Source: Notospermus geniculatus
Taxonomy: Eukaryota > Nemertea > Pilidiophora > Heteronemertea > Lineidae
Length of the DNA stretch: 64,000 bases
Direction: 5' to 3'
Assembly (NCBI GenBank): GCA_002633025.1
Contig: NMRB01000803.1
Location: 210,894 to 274,893 of the forward strand
Below the pieces are notes generated by a model that was not told the origin of the DNA, ran no database searches, and saw nothing but the letters and a program-made list of their open reading frames with translations. Below are positions 32,222-41,969 of the stretch, in pieces. The first letter of the stretch is position 1, and each line of letters opens with the position of its first letter. The translations under genes and the position numbers were made by a program.

Positions 32222-32613
32222 TATATCGGGTGTCCAAAAAAGTGAACCGCTTTTTGACAACTATTTTCTCAGCGACAGATTAACCCCATGGTATCATCAA
32301 CAAGTCTGCAAAATATCTAAGAGAGCTGTCGCAAATTATGCGAGTACCGGTATTGTCAAATTCAAAACAGCATGTCAAAAAATCCAATATCAGAGCTGTG
32401 CAATGTGACCTTCATCATGTTCAAGCAGGTGTTGACATGCTGTTTTGAATTTGACAATACTCGCAAAATTGGTGACCGATCTCCTAGATATTTCGCAGAC
32501 TTGGTGTTGATAGCCTAAGGTTACTCTGTGAAAATTCCCAATGAATTCTGTTTAGCTATCGCTGAGAAAATACTTGTCAAAAAAGCGGTTCACTTTTTTG
32601 GGACACCCGATAT
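32222..32613. mobile_element. mariner-type MITE, about 392 bp
   Basis: TATATCGGGTGTCCAAAAAA and the next 20 bp are inverted at the right end, which reads TTTTTTGGGACACCCGATAT before A. A second internal inverted pair (TATTGTCAAATTCAAAACAG at 32352 with CTGTTTTGAATTTGACAATA at 32440) makes the whole element a long hairpin. TA at the ends fits Tc1/mariner insertion. The tips resemble those at 37886-38873. Confidence 0.85.
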
Positions 32614-32614
32614 A

Positions 32615-33540
32615 GGCAGCCTAATGCTTTTTACATCCGCTTGGCTTTGCCAGGGAAGCTAGTCCACCGTAGCTGGCGACACATCAATTGAATGCAATTT
32701 GCTCTGTATGTCGGTTGCGATCTTTGCCCAATTCAGCGAAATATATTTATTAGGTAGCATTCTACACTATTTCACCCTGAAACTTCTAAAACGTAATGAT
32801 GGAGGGTGTGAATTTGATGAAAAAAACAGGGAATTTTCCTACTTCCTGCTTCATCTACCCCTGGAAAGATCAACAGGTGAATTGAACTCCATGCCCTGTT
32901 ACTAAGTAGTATAGTTAGTGCTGAGTACAGGAAGAACAAACTAATAGGAGCGAGGTTGATGTCACGCTCGTTTACCGCTTTCCAAACAGATAGTTCCAAA
33001 AGATTAGCAGCAGCGGCTGATAGAAGTACGAGGGCAATACAGTTAATATCATTTGTTAATAGTGAAGAAATAACCTTCGCTAATCAACTATTTTGGAGTA
33101 GTTAACATGTATCCTGCCAATAAATTATCAATTCTATCTGGCCGTATTACGCGAAGTGATATCGAAAAAAAGTCCCCGGCACTTGGTTCCAGATCTCACC
33201 GCTAGGATTGATCCTTTCGCTGTGTGATGCTTGCAGTGTGTGTAAACACTCAAACAGCGTGGAATACAAGTCCTGCTGCGTGTCGTGGGGACTTTTAACT
33301 GCCGATGGGAAGTAGTTGGCTGCATCAATCTAGGTCAACGCTGGGAAAGGCTGTCGTGGATTCCAAGACTTGCCAAGAGCGTGCGGCCGATTGTCAGATT
33401 GTCGGTACTGGTGTAAGTTTTTTCAGCGTTCCTCATCTGTGAGTGTTCCTTTATATAGGCCTTATCGCAGCCGCCACGTTGGAGGCCAGCCAGGCGGAAA
33501 GGGTCCCGTCATCAGCGCCCCCGCAGTACAGTATGTTACA
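32615..33540. other. No gene seen
   Basis: No supported frame. Sequence looks unique. Confidence 0.3.
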
Positions 33541-33708
33541 GTCCGAAGTCTGCCAAAACAATGTCGCCAATGCGCATGCCCACAACCCCGGCACTGCAGC
33601 CCAAACCACGTGCATTAGTTTATATTTATCGTAGTAACCAATCAAATTGCGTTTCAGCTGGTCGTCGGACATGCGCATCGGCGACATTGTTTTGGCAGAC
33701 TTCGGATG
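33541..33708. mobile_element. Foldback, CCGAAGTCTGCCAAAACAAT arms
   Basis: CCGAAGTCTGCCAAAACAAT then GTCGCCAATGCGCATG (33542-33577) is inverted at 33672-33707 (CATGCGCATCGGCGACATTG). Arm of about 36 bp. Confidence 0.8.
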
Positions 33709-34141
33709 GCGGAATTTATGAAGTTTGGAAAAATTCGCCGAATAAAGTCGTCGAAATTGAGTGGAAGCAATCGTTTAAACTGGAAAATAGGATATCGTCA
33801 CACTGAATACGGTTCTCAAGGTTCGTTGTGCAAAGTTTCATGGCGGAATATTGAATATTTGGGCTGTTAGGGCGTCTGAAGCGAGAGATGTATGATTGCT
33901 GTATTTTTCAGCTGTGTTGAGTGGCAACACTTCCCGTACTTTATACTTACACGATGTAGGCCTATGTTGTGTAGGCATGGTAGGCCGAAGGCCTAACTCT
34001 GTCTGCCTGGACCCGATCAGAAAACCTATTTCACCCAGAACCACAGGCCACTGTGGTTCATGTATGGTATTTTGGCGGAGTTTGCCTCCCATATGATGTA
34101 AAGTCAATGTGAGCTGCCACCTAGTGTTAAGAATAAGAATA

Positions 34142-34690
34142 AATGGTTCGGTATTGGCCCAAGACCCATCAACATATTACACGCGCGATTGCGAAACAGA
34201 TGCAGTAATTTATCCGCTGATGTATATGCCAACCATGTAATTCCTTCCCCTACCTGCAATCAGTGCTCCTCAAACCAGCCAGAACATGCTGATCACTTCT
34301 TCCTTCACTGCCAAAAGTACTCAAATACCAGACATTTACTCATTGCAGATACACACCTCATCATATCAGCAAACAATTTAGCACTTTCTGCAGAACTACT
34401 GCTAAATGGCCATCCAACTTTGTCTCTTGCAGAAAACACTTTGATCACTAAAGCTGCACATAAATTCATCGAACGCACGAAACGTTTCTAGACCTTGTAC
34501 ATACATAATTCCGCCGCACTTTCTATTACTGTATTGTTCAAGTTACAACGTTCGCCCATATATTACTGTATTGTAAGATATGTTACATTCTGTAGAAATC
34601 TATAAGCCTTTGGCTTTTTCTTCTCCAGAAGCTGTGTATTATATTTTGAATAATCTTACAGTACGTAAAAAAAATAAGAATAAAGAACCA
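34142..34690 (+). pseudogene. LINE 3' fragment with CCHC C-terminal motif
   Basis: The plus frame reads IGPRPINILHARLRNRCSNL, then TCNQCSSNQPEHADHFFLHC, ending TKRF at 34491. The HARLR..CS and CxxC-x8-HxxxxC pattern is typical of the extreme C-terminus of many LINE ORF2 proteins. The upstream endonuclease and polymerase are absent (5' truncation). The body starts just after AAGAATAAGAATAAA (34126-34140), and the 3' region ends in AAAAAATAAGAATAAA (34674-34689), so ATAAGAATAAA may be the target duplication or a shared tail unit. A 3' UTR with no frame covers 34492-34673. Confidence 0.75.
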
Positions 34691-34901
34691 GCATGGTTGA
34701 TCTTCGTCTTTCGATTTCGTTCTTCCAAATTCATTCAAGATTTCATTGCCTGAGTGGCTTTCAAGGGAACTTCCTCCCGACACAATATCACGACCGATCC
34801 GAGAGTTGTAATATTTATGTCATGAAGTTGATGTGATGACATTTATGTCATCGCCTGACGTAATGAGCATTTCATTTTTCTGCATGAATCGACTCCACTG
34901 G

Positions 34902-35309
34902 CTACTGCTTACGATAGTTTGGACACCCACAATTGCACGACTTACCAGTTGCAAGTCTCCAACCTCGACGAGACGGCCGCGCCGAGTGTCGCGGGAAGGG
35001 CCCAGCGCATACACAATACAATGACAACGAAGTACTCACCATTTTCTGATACATACGAGCTCCCGGGTATGCATATGCCTCCTCTTTCTCCATACACGTC
35101 ACTTTCTTTTTATTAAATTGACAAACAAATACTGTGTCATCGCGGAAAAAGTTAATTGTTGAACAGTACTCCTGCAAACACTTGGCGGCACATATCAGGG
35201 TCGAACGTGTCCCCTCGTGCACGGAATCAGGTTTTAGAATACTCCAATTAAATACAACGTTTTTGAAGTACTCTGCAACGATTCTGCCTCCGAAATTTGA
35301 ATCAAGCAT
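34902..35309 (-). CDS. PAN/apple-domain exon
   Basis: The minus frame encodes EYFKNVVFNWSILKPDS, then TLICAAKCLQEYCSTINFF, then VFVCQFNKKK and ARMYQKM. The cysteine pattern C-x3-C-x4-C-x11-C with hydrophobic strands fits a PAN/apple module, an extracellular binding fold. After MYQKM the DNA reads ATG/GTGAGTAC (about 35037), a good 5' splice donor, so the remaining codons to 34902 are probably intron. The 3' splice site at the upstream side may be TTGCAG at about 35277. No neighbour exon was found; the gene probably continues outside the repeats or is decayed. Confidence 0.55.
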   Translation of the reverse strand: MLDSNFGGRIVAEYFKNVVFNWSILKPDSVHEGTRSTLICAAKCLQEYCSTINFFRDDTVFVCQFNKKKVTCMEKEEAYAYPGARMYQKMVSTSLSLYCVCAGPFPRHSARPSRRGWRLATGKSCNCGCPNYRKQ

Positions 35310-35705
35310 GTCTCCAGACTTCCTCCAAATTCAATCTGTACCCATTATATTTGCAAAGCAACCAACCGCTTGACGCAAGGGCCCAACGCGCCGCGTAGCG
35401 GCCAACAGCAAAGCTAGCCAAAGACTTTTCACGGGTCAGTCAATAGAATTGGACTCATAGATGAAATGCGTCTAATGTTCAGATGGAATATACCGGACGG
35501 TTGGTTCACGTTTTTAGTGGCTGTGAACGTAGATGGGTACATTATGTAGCGACTGACAGATTTGCTGGGGACTTGCTCTGTGGATGTTGTAAAATGCGAT
35601 TTTTGGAAGATTATTCTGATTTGTAACGTCATTTCTAATTATCATAAAAATATGTTGAGTAGCTGGGATATGTTTATAAACATTTATTGAGCAGCCACCA
35701 TCATG
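35310..35705. other. No gene; TTGACGCAAGG repeat fragment
   Basis: TTGACGCAAGGGCCC..GCGTAGCGGC matches 21373-21404. The remainder has no recognisable feature. Confidence 0.35.
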
Positions 35706-35709
35706 ACGT

Positions 35710-35780
35710 GGCCGGCTGGCGCATCGTTAGAGCGTCCGGCTCTGAATCCGGGGCGCCGGGTTCGAGCCTTGCGATAGGAA
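35710..35780 (+). mobile_element. tRNA-like SINE head (CTG anticodon-like)
   Basis: Box A TGGCGCATCGTTAGAGCG, an arm CCGGCTCTGAATCCGG whose loop holds CTG, and box B GGTTCGAGCC. The acceptor halves (GGCCGGC and the 3' side) do not pair. T-rich text follows. Probably SINE-derived. Confidence 0.5.
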
Positions 35781-35913
35781 TTTTTCACGTGTCTGTTTCT
35801 CTGTTTATTTTTTTTTGCTGAAAACGTTTAGTCGCTGGATGAATATCTCCCCAGCCCTTCCATTTCCCAACAAATCTGCATTTGCTGATAAATACTTATA
35901 ACCACAGATCCCT

Positions 35914-35977
35914 GTCAGCTGCCCTGCATTCAGAGAGACTTTTTCACTAAAGTCTCTCTGAATGCAGGGCAGCTGAC
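35914..35977. repeat. Perfect 29-bp hairpin with 6-bp loop
   Basis: 35914-35942 and 35949-35977 are exact reverse complements (core CTGCCCTGCATTCAGAGAGA), with loop TTCACT. The loop is too short and the stem too perfect for a usual microRNA precursor. More like a very recent inverted duplication. Confidence 0.9.
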
Positions 35978-36048
35978 TACCATCCACATTCCCCTCCCAG
36001 TCACCAAAAATATCAACACCACAACTAACGTTCAAGACTACTGGGTTT

Positions 36049-36604
36049 ATGCTATTTACACACTAGAGCGCGGTCCGTTACGAACGTCACGACTGGCCAT
36101 TCGCAGCTGATCGTGAAATGTTTGTTTAATTCTCTGAGGTTTCACGTTTGGATACGAGGTGATGCGATTCAAAACGTTTTGATGCGCTTGGATGCGATAT
36201 GGTCGCGAGTGGTCAATTTCAGGTGGCACGGTTGAAATCGTGGTCTTAATCGTGGGGTGATCTTGGTGATCCTATCAGATGTTATCACATCTTGAGGGCA
36301 ATCGTGACAATCGTGTTGATCGTAGAACATTTTTGAACCGTTCAAAACTTTCTACGATCAATACGATTGCCAAGACTGACCTCAACATCTGATAAGATCT
36401 GATAGGACATGTAGGATCACCACGATTACTCCACGATTTCAATCAGGAACCTAGCAAAATTTTTGAAACGTCCAAAATTTTTCTTACGATCAATACGATT
36501 GTCATGAACTGACCTCAGGATCTGATAGGATCACCACGATTTCTCCACGATTAAGATCGCGATTTCAATCGTGGCGTGATTCGTGAGAGTGTGAACATAG
36601 CATT
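36049..36604. mobile_element. ATGCTAT-CACACT element rich in CGATT/AATCG units
   Basis: ATGCTATTTACACACT at the left is inverted as AGTGTGAACATAGCAT at the right. Inside, ACGATCAATACGATTG and TCTGATAGGATCACCACGAT units repeat in both directions. It is similar in design to the TCGCA-rich MITE at 41332-41843. Confidence 0.65.
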
Positions 36605-37168
36605 ACTATCTGCGGTCGTCTTGTCCTCCTGACAAGACGACAAGATTTCTACGTTGTCCGAAGCTCAACTTCAGGGTCGGTGTCGCTGCGAGTAATTTCG
36701 CGATCCACCGATGGAATCTACTCCAACTATACAATGGAGACGGCCAGCCTGCACTTCCTACAGACCAAGTGGTCTTTGAAAATGTTAATTTTGCGGTCTG
36801 ATGAGAACCCCGTGTGGTTACTGATCCGTCACAAACGAAACGACATTATTCCGTTATCATTACATGAGCAAGTTCCATTATACAGCCATGGCTGAATGGC
36901 GATGCCAAGGACACATCAGATAATGGCATACATTTTCAGTCATGCATTTCGCAATATGGCTCGGTTATTTTTCAAACGAATGCCGGTGTATGTATGAGAA
37001 TGCCCCCCGTATGACAATGCCCGCTTTATTGTTCGGCGGACACTCAAATACAGAAAGACATGTTGATCAGTGCCTCCCCCATTGTCACGTCGCGGCTTAT
37101 TCCGTCAATCTTTTGTTGGGAGGCACTGGCAAACGGGGGGCACTGAAAAACATTACACCGGGACTCCT
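36605..37168. other. No gene; fragment related to 4.4 kb
   Basis: CACGTCGCGGCTTATTCCG (37086) and GGGAGGCACTG resemble the inverse of 4465-4515. No frame supported. Confidence 0.35.
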
Positions 37169-37568
37169 ATAGCCATATTCATAAAGGGTGTTTAGCCTGA
37201 TCAGCGTACAAATTCTGCATTATACAGGTTAAAGGCCTAGAAAACTATTGTCTGATGTATGTATGGTGCTTCACCAGAGGCGTGTACCCGCACGATAATC
37301 ATATGCGTACAACTTTCCTGCGTCTAAGTCCAAGGGGACAAAGGAAAAGTTAAACGATCAGGCAGGCTTGTCTAGAATTTGTCCAACACTTACTTTTGTC
37401 CTCCCACACTGAGACACAGGAAAGTTAGACGCGTGTGATCATCTTGTGGGTAAATGCCAGAGATCAGGCAGCATACAGAAGACAGAACAATAGTTTTCTA
37501 GGCCTTTAACCTGTGTAATGCAGAATTTGTACGCTGATTAGGCTAAACACCCTTTATGAATATGGCCC
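37169..37568. mobile_element. Intact ATATTCATAAAGGGTGTTTAG MITE
   Basis: The left half (ATATTCATAAAGGGTGTTTA, GCGTACAAATTCTGCAT) is mirrored on the right (ATGCAGAATTTGTACGC, TAAACACCCTTTATGAATAT). It is the uninterrupted relative of 24609-25828. Confidence 0.85.
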
Positions 37569-37611
37569 ATAGTTTTCTATCCTAGTTTATAGGGCAATTC
37601 TATCTATTAAT

Positions 37612-37751
37612 AGGGAGGTTGAGATCAGCGACTTATCACGAATCCTTATATGTATACAGATAGAATTTTGTACAACGACGACAAATTTTGTGCACATTTC
37701 GATCTGTATACGTATAAGGATCTCTGATAAGTCGCTGATCTCAACGTCCCT
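37612..37751. mobile_element. Palindromic MITE 3 with AGGGAGGTT tips
   Basis: AGGGAGGTTGAGATCAGCGA with CTTATCA pairs with TGATAAGTCGCTGATCTCAA with CGTCCCT. Flanks GGGCAATTC and GAAATTGCCC are also inverted, so a larger unit (about 37591-37767) may exist. Confidence 0.75.
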
Positions 37752-37885
37752 ATTGAAATTGCCCATGGACGTTTTTGTCTCCTGTGTGATGTACTAGACG
37801 AACAAATGACAAAAATGTTAAGTTGAAATGTTCCAGGGTATCATGATAATGGTCATAATTTCGCATACATTGCATGTAGAGGGTA

Positions 37886-38873
37886 TATATCGGGTGGGCA
37901 TAAAAAAATGCGCCGTACTTTGATGCTGCATTGCTCCATTATCCTTTTTTCAAACCGTTTTAAACTTTAGGCATTCAAATGGCATGATGTTGTTAATATA
38001 CTGACAAATCCTCACGGTCATAGGGTTAAAATGAAAACATGGCCTCAAAAACGCACGTTCCGGTGACTCACATTGCATCCGTGTCAGGTGTCATGAGTAG
38101 AGAACGCGCTGCATCTGTATGACACGCATCAATCATGTGTTGTCTGGGAAAATTGTCTGGCTCTTGTGTCAGAGAAACTCTTCTGCCAGATAGGCACAAG
38201 TTTTGCTGAATCAAGATGGTTTTCTCCGCGGCGGACAGGAAATTGATCGCAACATGTTTCACTGAAAAAGTGTTGGAGAGGGGCAAAAATTGTGAAAGAA
38301 TTCCCTGGGAAAAACTGGAATAAATGTTCCGTTTAACAATGTGATCAGAAAGTTGGAAGGGACAGGTTCTCTAGAAAGGAAGTCGGAAGTGACTCCTTCA
38401 TTCATAACTAAGGACGAGTGGCCACCGCAGAGCCCCGACTGCAGCCCCACGGACTACTCAGTGTGGAAGTCTCTGAGCGAGAAGGTTTATGAGGGTCGCG
38501 CGGAAATATTCAGTGAGGATGAACTAAAAGCTCTTCTGGAAAAAAAATACTCTTAAGGCGATTCGGGACTCAATCAGTTCATGGAAGGAACGTTTGCGCG
38601 CCGTCTACCGAGAAGATGGAGGACCAATTGATCACCTTTTCAAGTGAAACAAGGTTGGACATAATTTTGAAATGTCCGGAACATGCGTTTTTGGCTCTTT
38701 ATTTTGATTTTGGTCCCATGAACAGAAATCTTAAAGGATGAAATTGAAATTTGGTCTGTATACTTAGGACATGATGGCGTTTGACTGTGTAAATTTTTAG
38801 AAGCTGACGTAAGAAGGTTTCGGAGATATCGAGTGACAAAGTACGGCCCATTTTTTTATGCCCACCCGATATA
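37886..38873 (+). pseudogene. mariner-like transposon fossil with deleted, frameshifted transposase
   Basis: Terminal repeats TATATCGGGTGGGCATAAAA then AAATGCGCCGTACTTTG (37886-37922) are inverted at 38837-38873. Inside, 38255-38400 keeps a decayed helix-turn-helix-like start (NVIRKLEGTGSLERKS), then jumps to EWPPQSPDCSPTDYSVWKSL (38418-38477), the motif around the last catalytic Asp of mariner-like DDE enzymes. The frame breaks in an eight-A run (38540-38547) and resumes in +1 with SISSWKERLRAVYREDGGP and a stop at 38645-38647. The middle of the catalytic core is missing, so it cannot move itself. Confidence 0.85.
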
Positions 38874-38879
38874 CATACC

Positions 38880-39735
38880 AGGTTAGAAGATTCTATTTGC
38901 TATTGTTAAAGTTAAAGTTGGGTCATAGTCAGATATCAGCCATATATTTGAAGACTGATAGGGCAAAAATTTGGCATGCACAAATAAATGGTACATGTAT
39001 CTCAGTACATAGTCATAAGACGGGTGGTTAGACCATTCTGAGTTGGTGTTCTTCATGTAATATGGGACAAAGTGTATTTTCCAAGATGTCTGCCCTGCGG
39101 CCATATTTGTCGTTCGATAGGGCTAATATTCGGCGTTCACATAGAAGGTATCTACATGTATAGTAGATCGATATTCATTTAACTGCCGAAGCATTCTAGC
39201 TGCAGTACTTAAAGAGATATGGAGCAAAGGCCATTTTCCAAGATGGCAGCCTGGCGGCCATCTCCGAATAATTCGATCGAGCCAAAATTTGCTATACACA
39301 TACATGTAGACGATACATAGACACGTCGTCAATCCAGATTACGACACTCTAGGTTAAATAGCCATGAAACATGCCACCTAACGGCAAAATTTTGAACTGC
39401 GACCTCTGTGACCTCGACAAGTAGATCAAATCAAAACCCCGCAATTTATGTCATGTGTCCTCATCAGATGTAGGCCTACCTATGATATAAATTTGGAGGT
39501 GATCCAGCCATTCGTTCAGGAGTTACTGCACTTTGTGTTTTTACTTTTAACCATCTGGTGACCAAACCAGGAATCAGTTCGGACTGAAATTTCGTATCTG
39601 AGAAACTGTGACCGATATGAGCATAATGTACCACGTTTCATGACTCCAGTTACAGAACGTACCCTATCGTCTAATGACGAAGACGACGGGCGACGGACAC
39701 TGCATGGCGACATCGGCTACAGGTGAGCCAAAAAC
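38880..39735. mobile_element. GGTGAGCC-ended repeat with ATGGCCGCC units, reverse of 11895-12804
   Basis: Units with CCAAGATGTCTGCCCTGCGGCC (39080) and CCAAGATGGCAGCCTGGCGGCC (39238) and an end GACGGGCGACGGAC..AGGTGAGCC mirror the order in 11895-12804. It abuts the mariner fossil. Confidence 0.6.
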
Positions 39736-39739
39736 AAAC

Positions 39740-40070
39740 GTTATCAGGCAATTCAGCTGTGCCAAAGTTTTTAACACACTGTGTCAGCGATATTGTGCGG
39801 CACTTTTCCTTCCATTGCAATCGGCCCTCCTCGGAAGGGGATAATCGTGCTTCGATTTCTCAGCCCGGACATTTGTGAGGCGGTCAGGAAAACCCGTCGG
39901 ATGTCGCGTTTAAGGAAAGTGCTAACACTTGATGAAATGCACTATGTAACAGGTAAACAGGTAAACAGTCGGAGATCAATGCACAGGGAATCTGACAGGC
40001 CTTGTTGATCATTCAGCGACTTCCGACGGGTTTTCCAAGACCGCCACACATTTACTCACTGTATCATTCG
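39740..40070. repeat. Inverted motif pair GGAAAACCCGTCGGATG / GACGGGTTTTCC
   Basis: GTCAGGAAAACCCGTCGGAT (39886) and CGACGGGTTTTCCAAGACCG (40025) are inverted around 120 bp. No gene. Confidence 0.45.
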
Positions 40071-40072
40071 TT

Positions 40073-40852
40073 TGAAAGGGGCTGGAAGGTGAAAAATCAA
40101 AACGTCCACTTCTGCGCCCGTAAGTCATACAGACTTCAAACTTGCAGGGATGATACATCATAGGGTGGAGACATCACTTTTGGGTAACATGGAATAATTG
40201 CATGGTTATGACCTAATTAAATTAAACAATGGATTTTTCAGCTGCAGAAAAATCAGTGAAAATGATGTTATATTTTGGCAAGAACGGGTAGGCGGTTTAA
40301 GCAGGGGCTTATCTTTGGATTAAAACCCTAAAATTAAAAAAACATTTTTTGTTTTTATGAAAAAAGGGCTTTGAAGAAGACACCACTTTGGGTGTAAACC
40401 ATGGATAGAAGACCCAAATATTCTTGCCATAATCAGCACACCGTAACACTGACATAACACTTCACAGGATGTGGGTCAGGCCTAGGAAAAGGGACAGGTC
40501 CATTCAATTGTTAGTCAATTTTTATCATGAGTGGCCTGGACCAGAGGTGTTGGCAATCAGGGCTATTGTCACCTTTTCATTCATTGTTTCACTAGCCTGG
40601 TCACACCTAGTCTGAAAGGAAATGACTGGCAAAGATTACGCAACCCACCCCCATGGATGGTCAATAAAGCCCTATTCCCTAACTATTGAACTCAGTCATC
40701 ATAAGGTCAAGTCAGAAATGGATAAGCCTGGGTCACTGGAGTTATTTTCTATTCATTTTTGTTATGGACATTCCAACCATTACTCAGATCCCCTCTTACA
40801 GTGTGCAGAACTGGACTTTTTGATTTTTCACCTTCCAGCCCCTTTCAACAAA
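40073..40852. mobile_element. Foldback of about 780 bp
   Basis: GAAAGGGGCTGGAAGGTGAA then AAATCAAAA (40074-40102) is inverted at 40823-40851 (TTTTTGATTTTTCACCTTCC with AGCCCC). Arms are divergent inside. No domain in any frame. Confidence 0.65.
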
Positions 40853-41331
40853 GCAATATTATTACAATACGATGTCGGCAGTTGCCCGCCATCTCCCAAT
40901 ATCGCTCGACGACGGACACTGACGGCAAAGTAACGTCGCAAATTCGATGTGTAATGTTTGAACCGCTTACAGCTACTAAATAGGAGCCGTCAGCGAGTTG
41001 ACCAATAAATGTCACTACGGCCCAATTCAATGCATATAGCGGACCCAGTCATTATTGATCGAGCAGCAATCACGTAGATTTTCCTGTACATTGGTCCGCT
41101 AGAACTTTGCTGCCATCTTTTGGCAATAATATGCGCGGCTGACTGCTCCTATTGCACGGCTTAAATCGCCGGCCATGGAGTATTCCCTTCATGGGCTTGT
41201 GGTTGGCGCGTTGGCCTCGCACCAAGAAGTCGAAACTGGAAAGTGTAGTACGGCAATGAGACGAAGTGACGCTAAGTGACACGATGACGAGTCATCTTTG
41301 TTCGAAGGGGGAGATGGTGTATTAAACCCTT

Positions 41332-41843
41332 AAGCCGCTCTCACACGTGCGACAGTTGGCCTGCGTTTAATTGCGATAGACAATCGCAGGTGTACTGTCG
41401 CAAATTAACGCATCGCAGACCTTGCGATAATATCGCAGACAATCGCGTAATCGTGAAATTTTGGAAACGTTCAAAAAATTAAACCTTGTCGCATACGGTA
41501 CTTATCGCAAAGCAACCGCAGATTTGTCGCAAATTATCGCACAATGTCGCAAAATATCGTTTATAACCCCAAATTATCGGTGGCGACTGAAGAGGCTGCA
41601 GACAGAAAACCCGTAAATTTTGGCGAGGGTTTAAAAATTAGAAAATTGTCGAAGGATTGTCGCAGCTATTATCGCAGATTGCCGCAAACAACCGCAAGTG
41701 AATGCCAAAAAAACGCTGATTATCGTTATGTTTACGACAATTCTGCGACACTTCTGCGACAAATCTGCGATGATTCCTACGATTGTTTGCGTAACGTAAA
41801 AAATACAATCGCAGGCAAACTGTCGCACGTGTGAGAGCGGCTT
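41332..41843. mobile_element. AGCCGCTCTCACACGTGCGACA MITE with TCGCA iterons
   Basis: Perfect 23-bp ends (41332-41354 and 41821-41843). TTA lies outside on both sides if one A is assigned to the tip, which would suit a 3-bp TWA target as in PIF/Harbinger; this is inference. Between the ends more than twenty TCGCA, TGCGA or ATCGCA units occur. Frames through it are by-products of the repeat. Confidence 0.85.
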
Positions 41844-41872
41844 TATGGCACGGCTCAACCTGCCGGATTTCC

Positions 41873-41965
41873 ATTATGGCCTAGTGGTTGGCGGGCTCGC
41901 AGCTGGAAGTTAAGCAACGTCGAGCGCGATCAATACGGGGATGAAGTGGCCGGCGCGTATGCATA
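41873..41965 (+). mobile_element. 5S rRNA-derived SINE head
   Basis: GCTGGAAGTTAAGCAACGTC then GAGCGCGATCAATACGGGGA and TGAA resembles the 5S rRNA internal promoter (AAGCTAAGC..GTCGGGC..GGTTAGTACTTGGATG). Upstream CTAGTGGTTGGCGGGCTCGC is not 5S-like. SINE3-class elements with such heads are known from fish and other animals. A weaker relative may be at 41195-41250. Confidence 0.55.
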
Positions 41966-41969
41966 TAAA

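Noticed and set aside
35710-35780. Functional tRNA-Gln(CTG) gene
   Set aside because: Anticodon arm and box B are good, but the acceptor ends do not pair.
35914-35977. microRNA precursor
   Set aside because: Perfect stem with 6-base loop is unlike a typical precursor, and there is no expression evidence.
41544-41874. Frames of 75-96 codons on both strands
   Set aside because: They lie inside the TCGCA-rich MITE and mirror its repeats.
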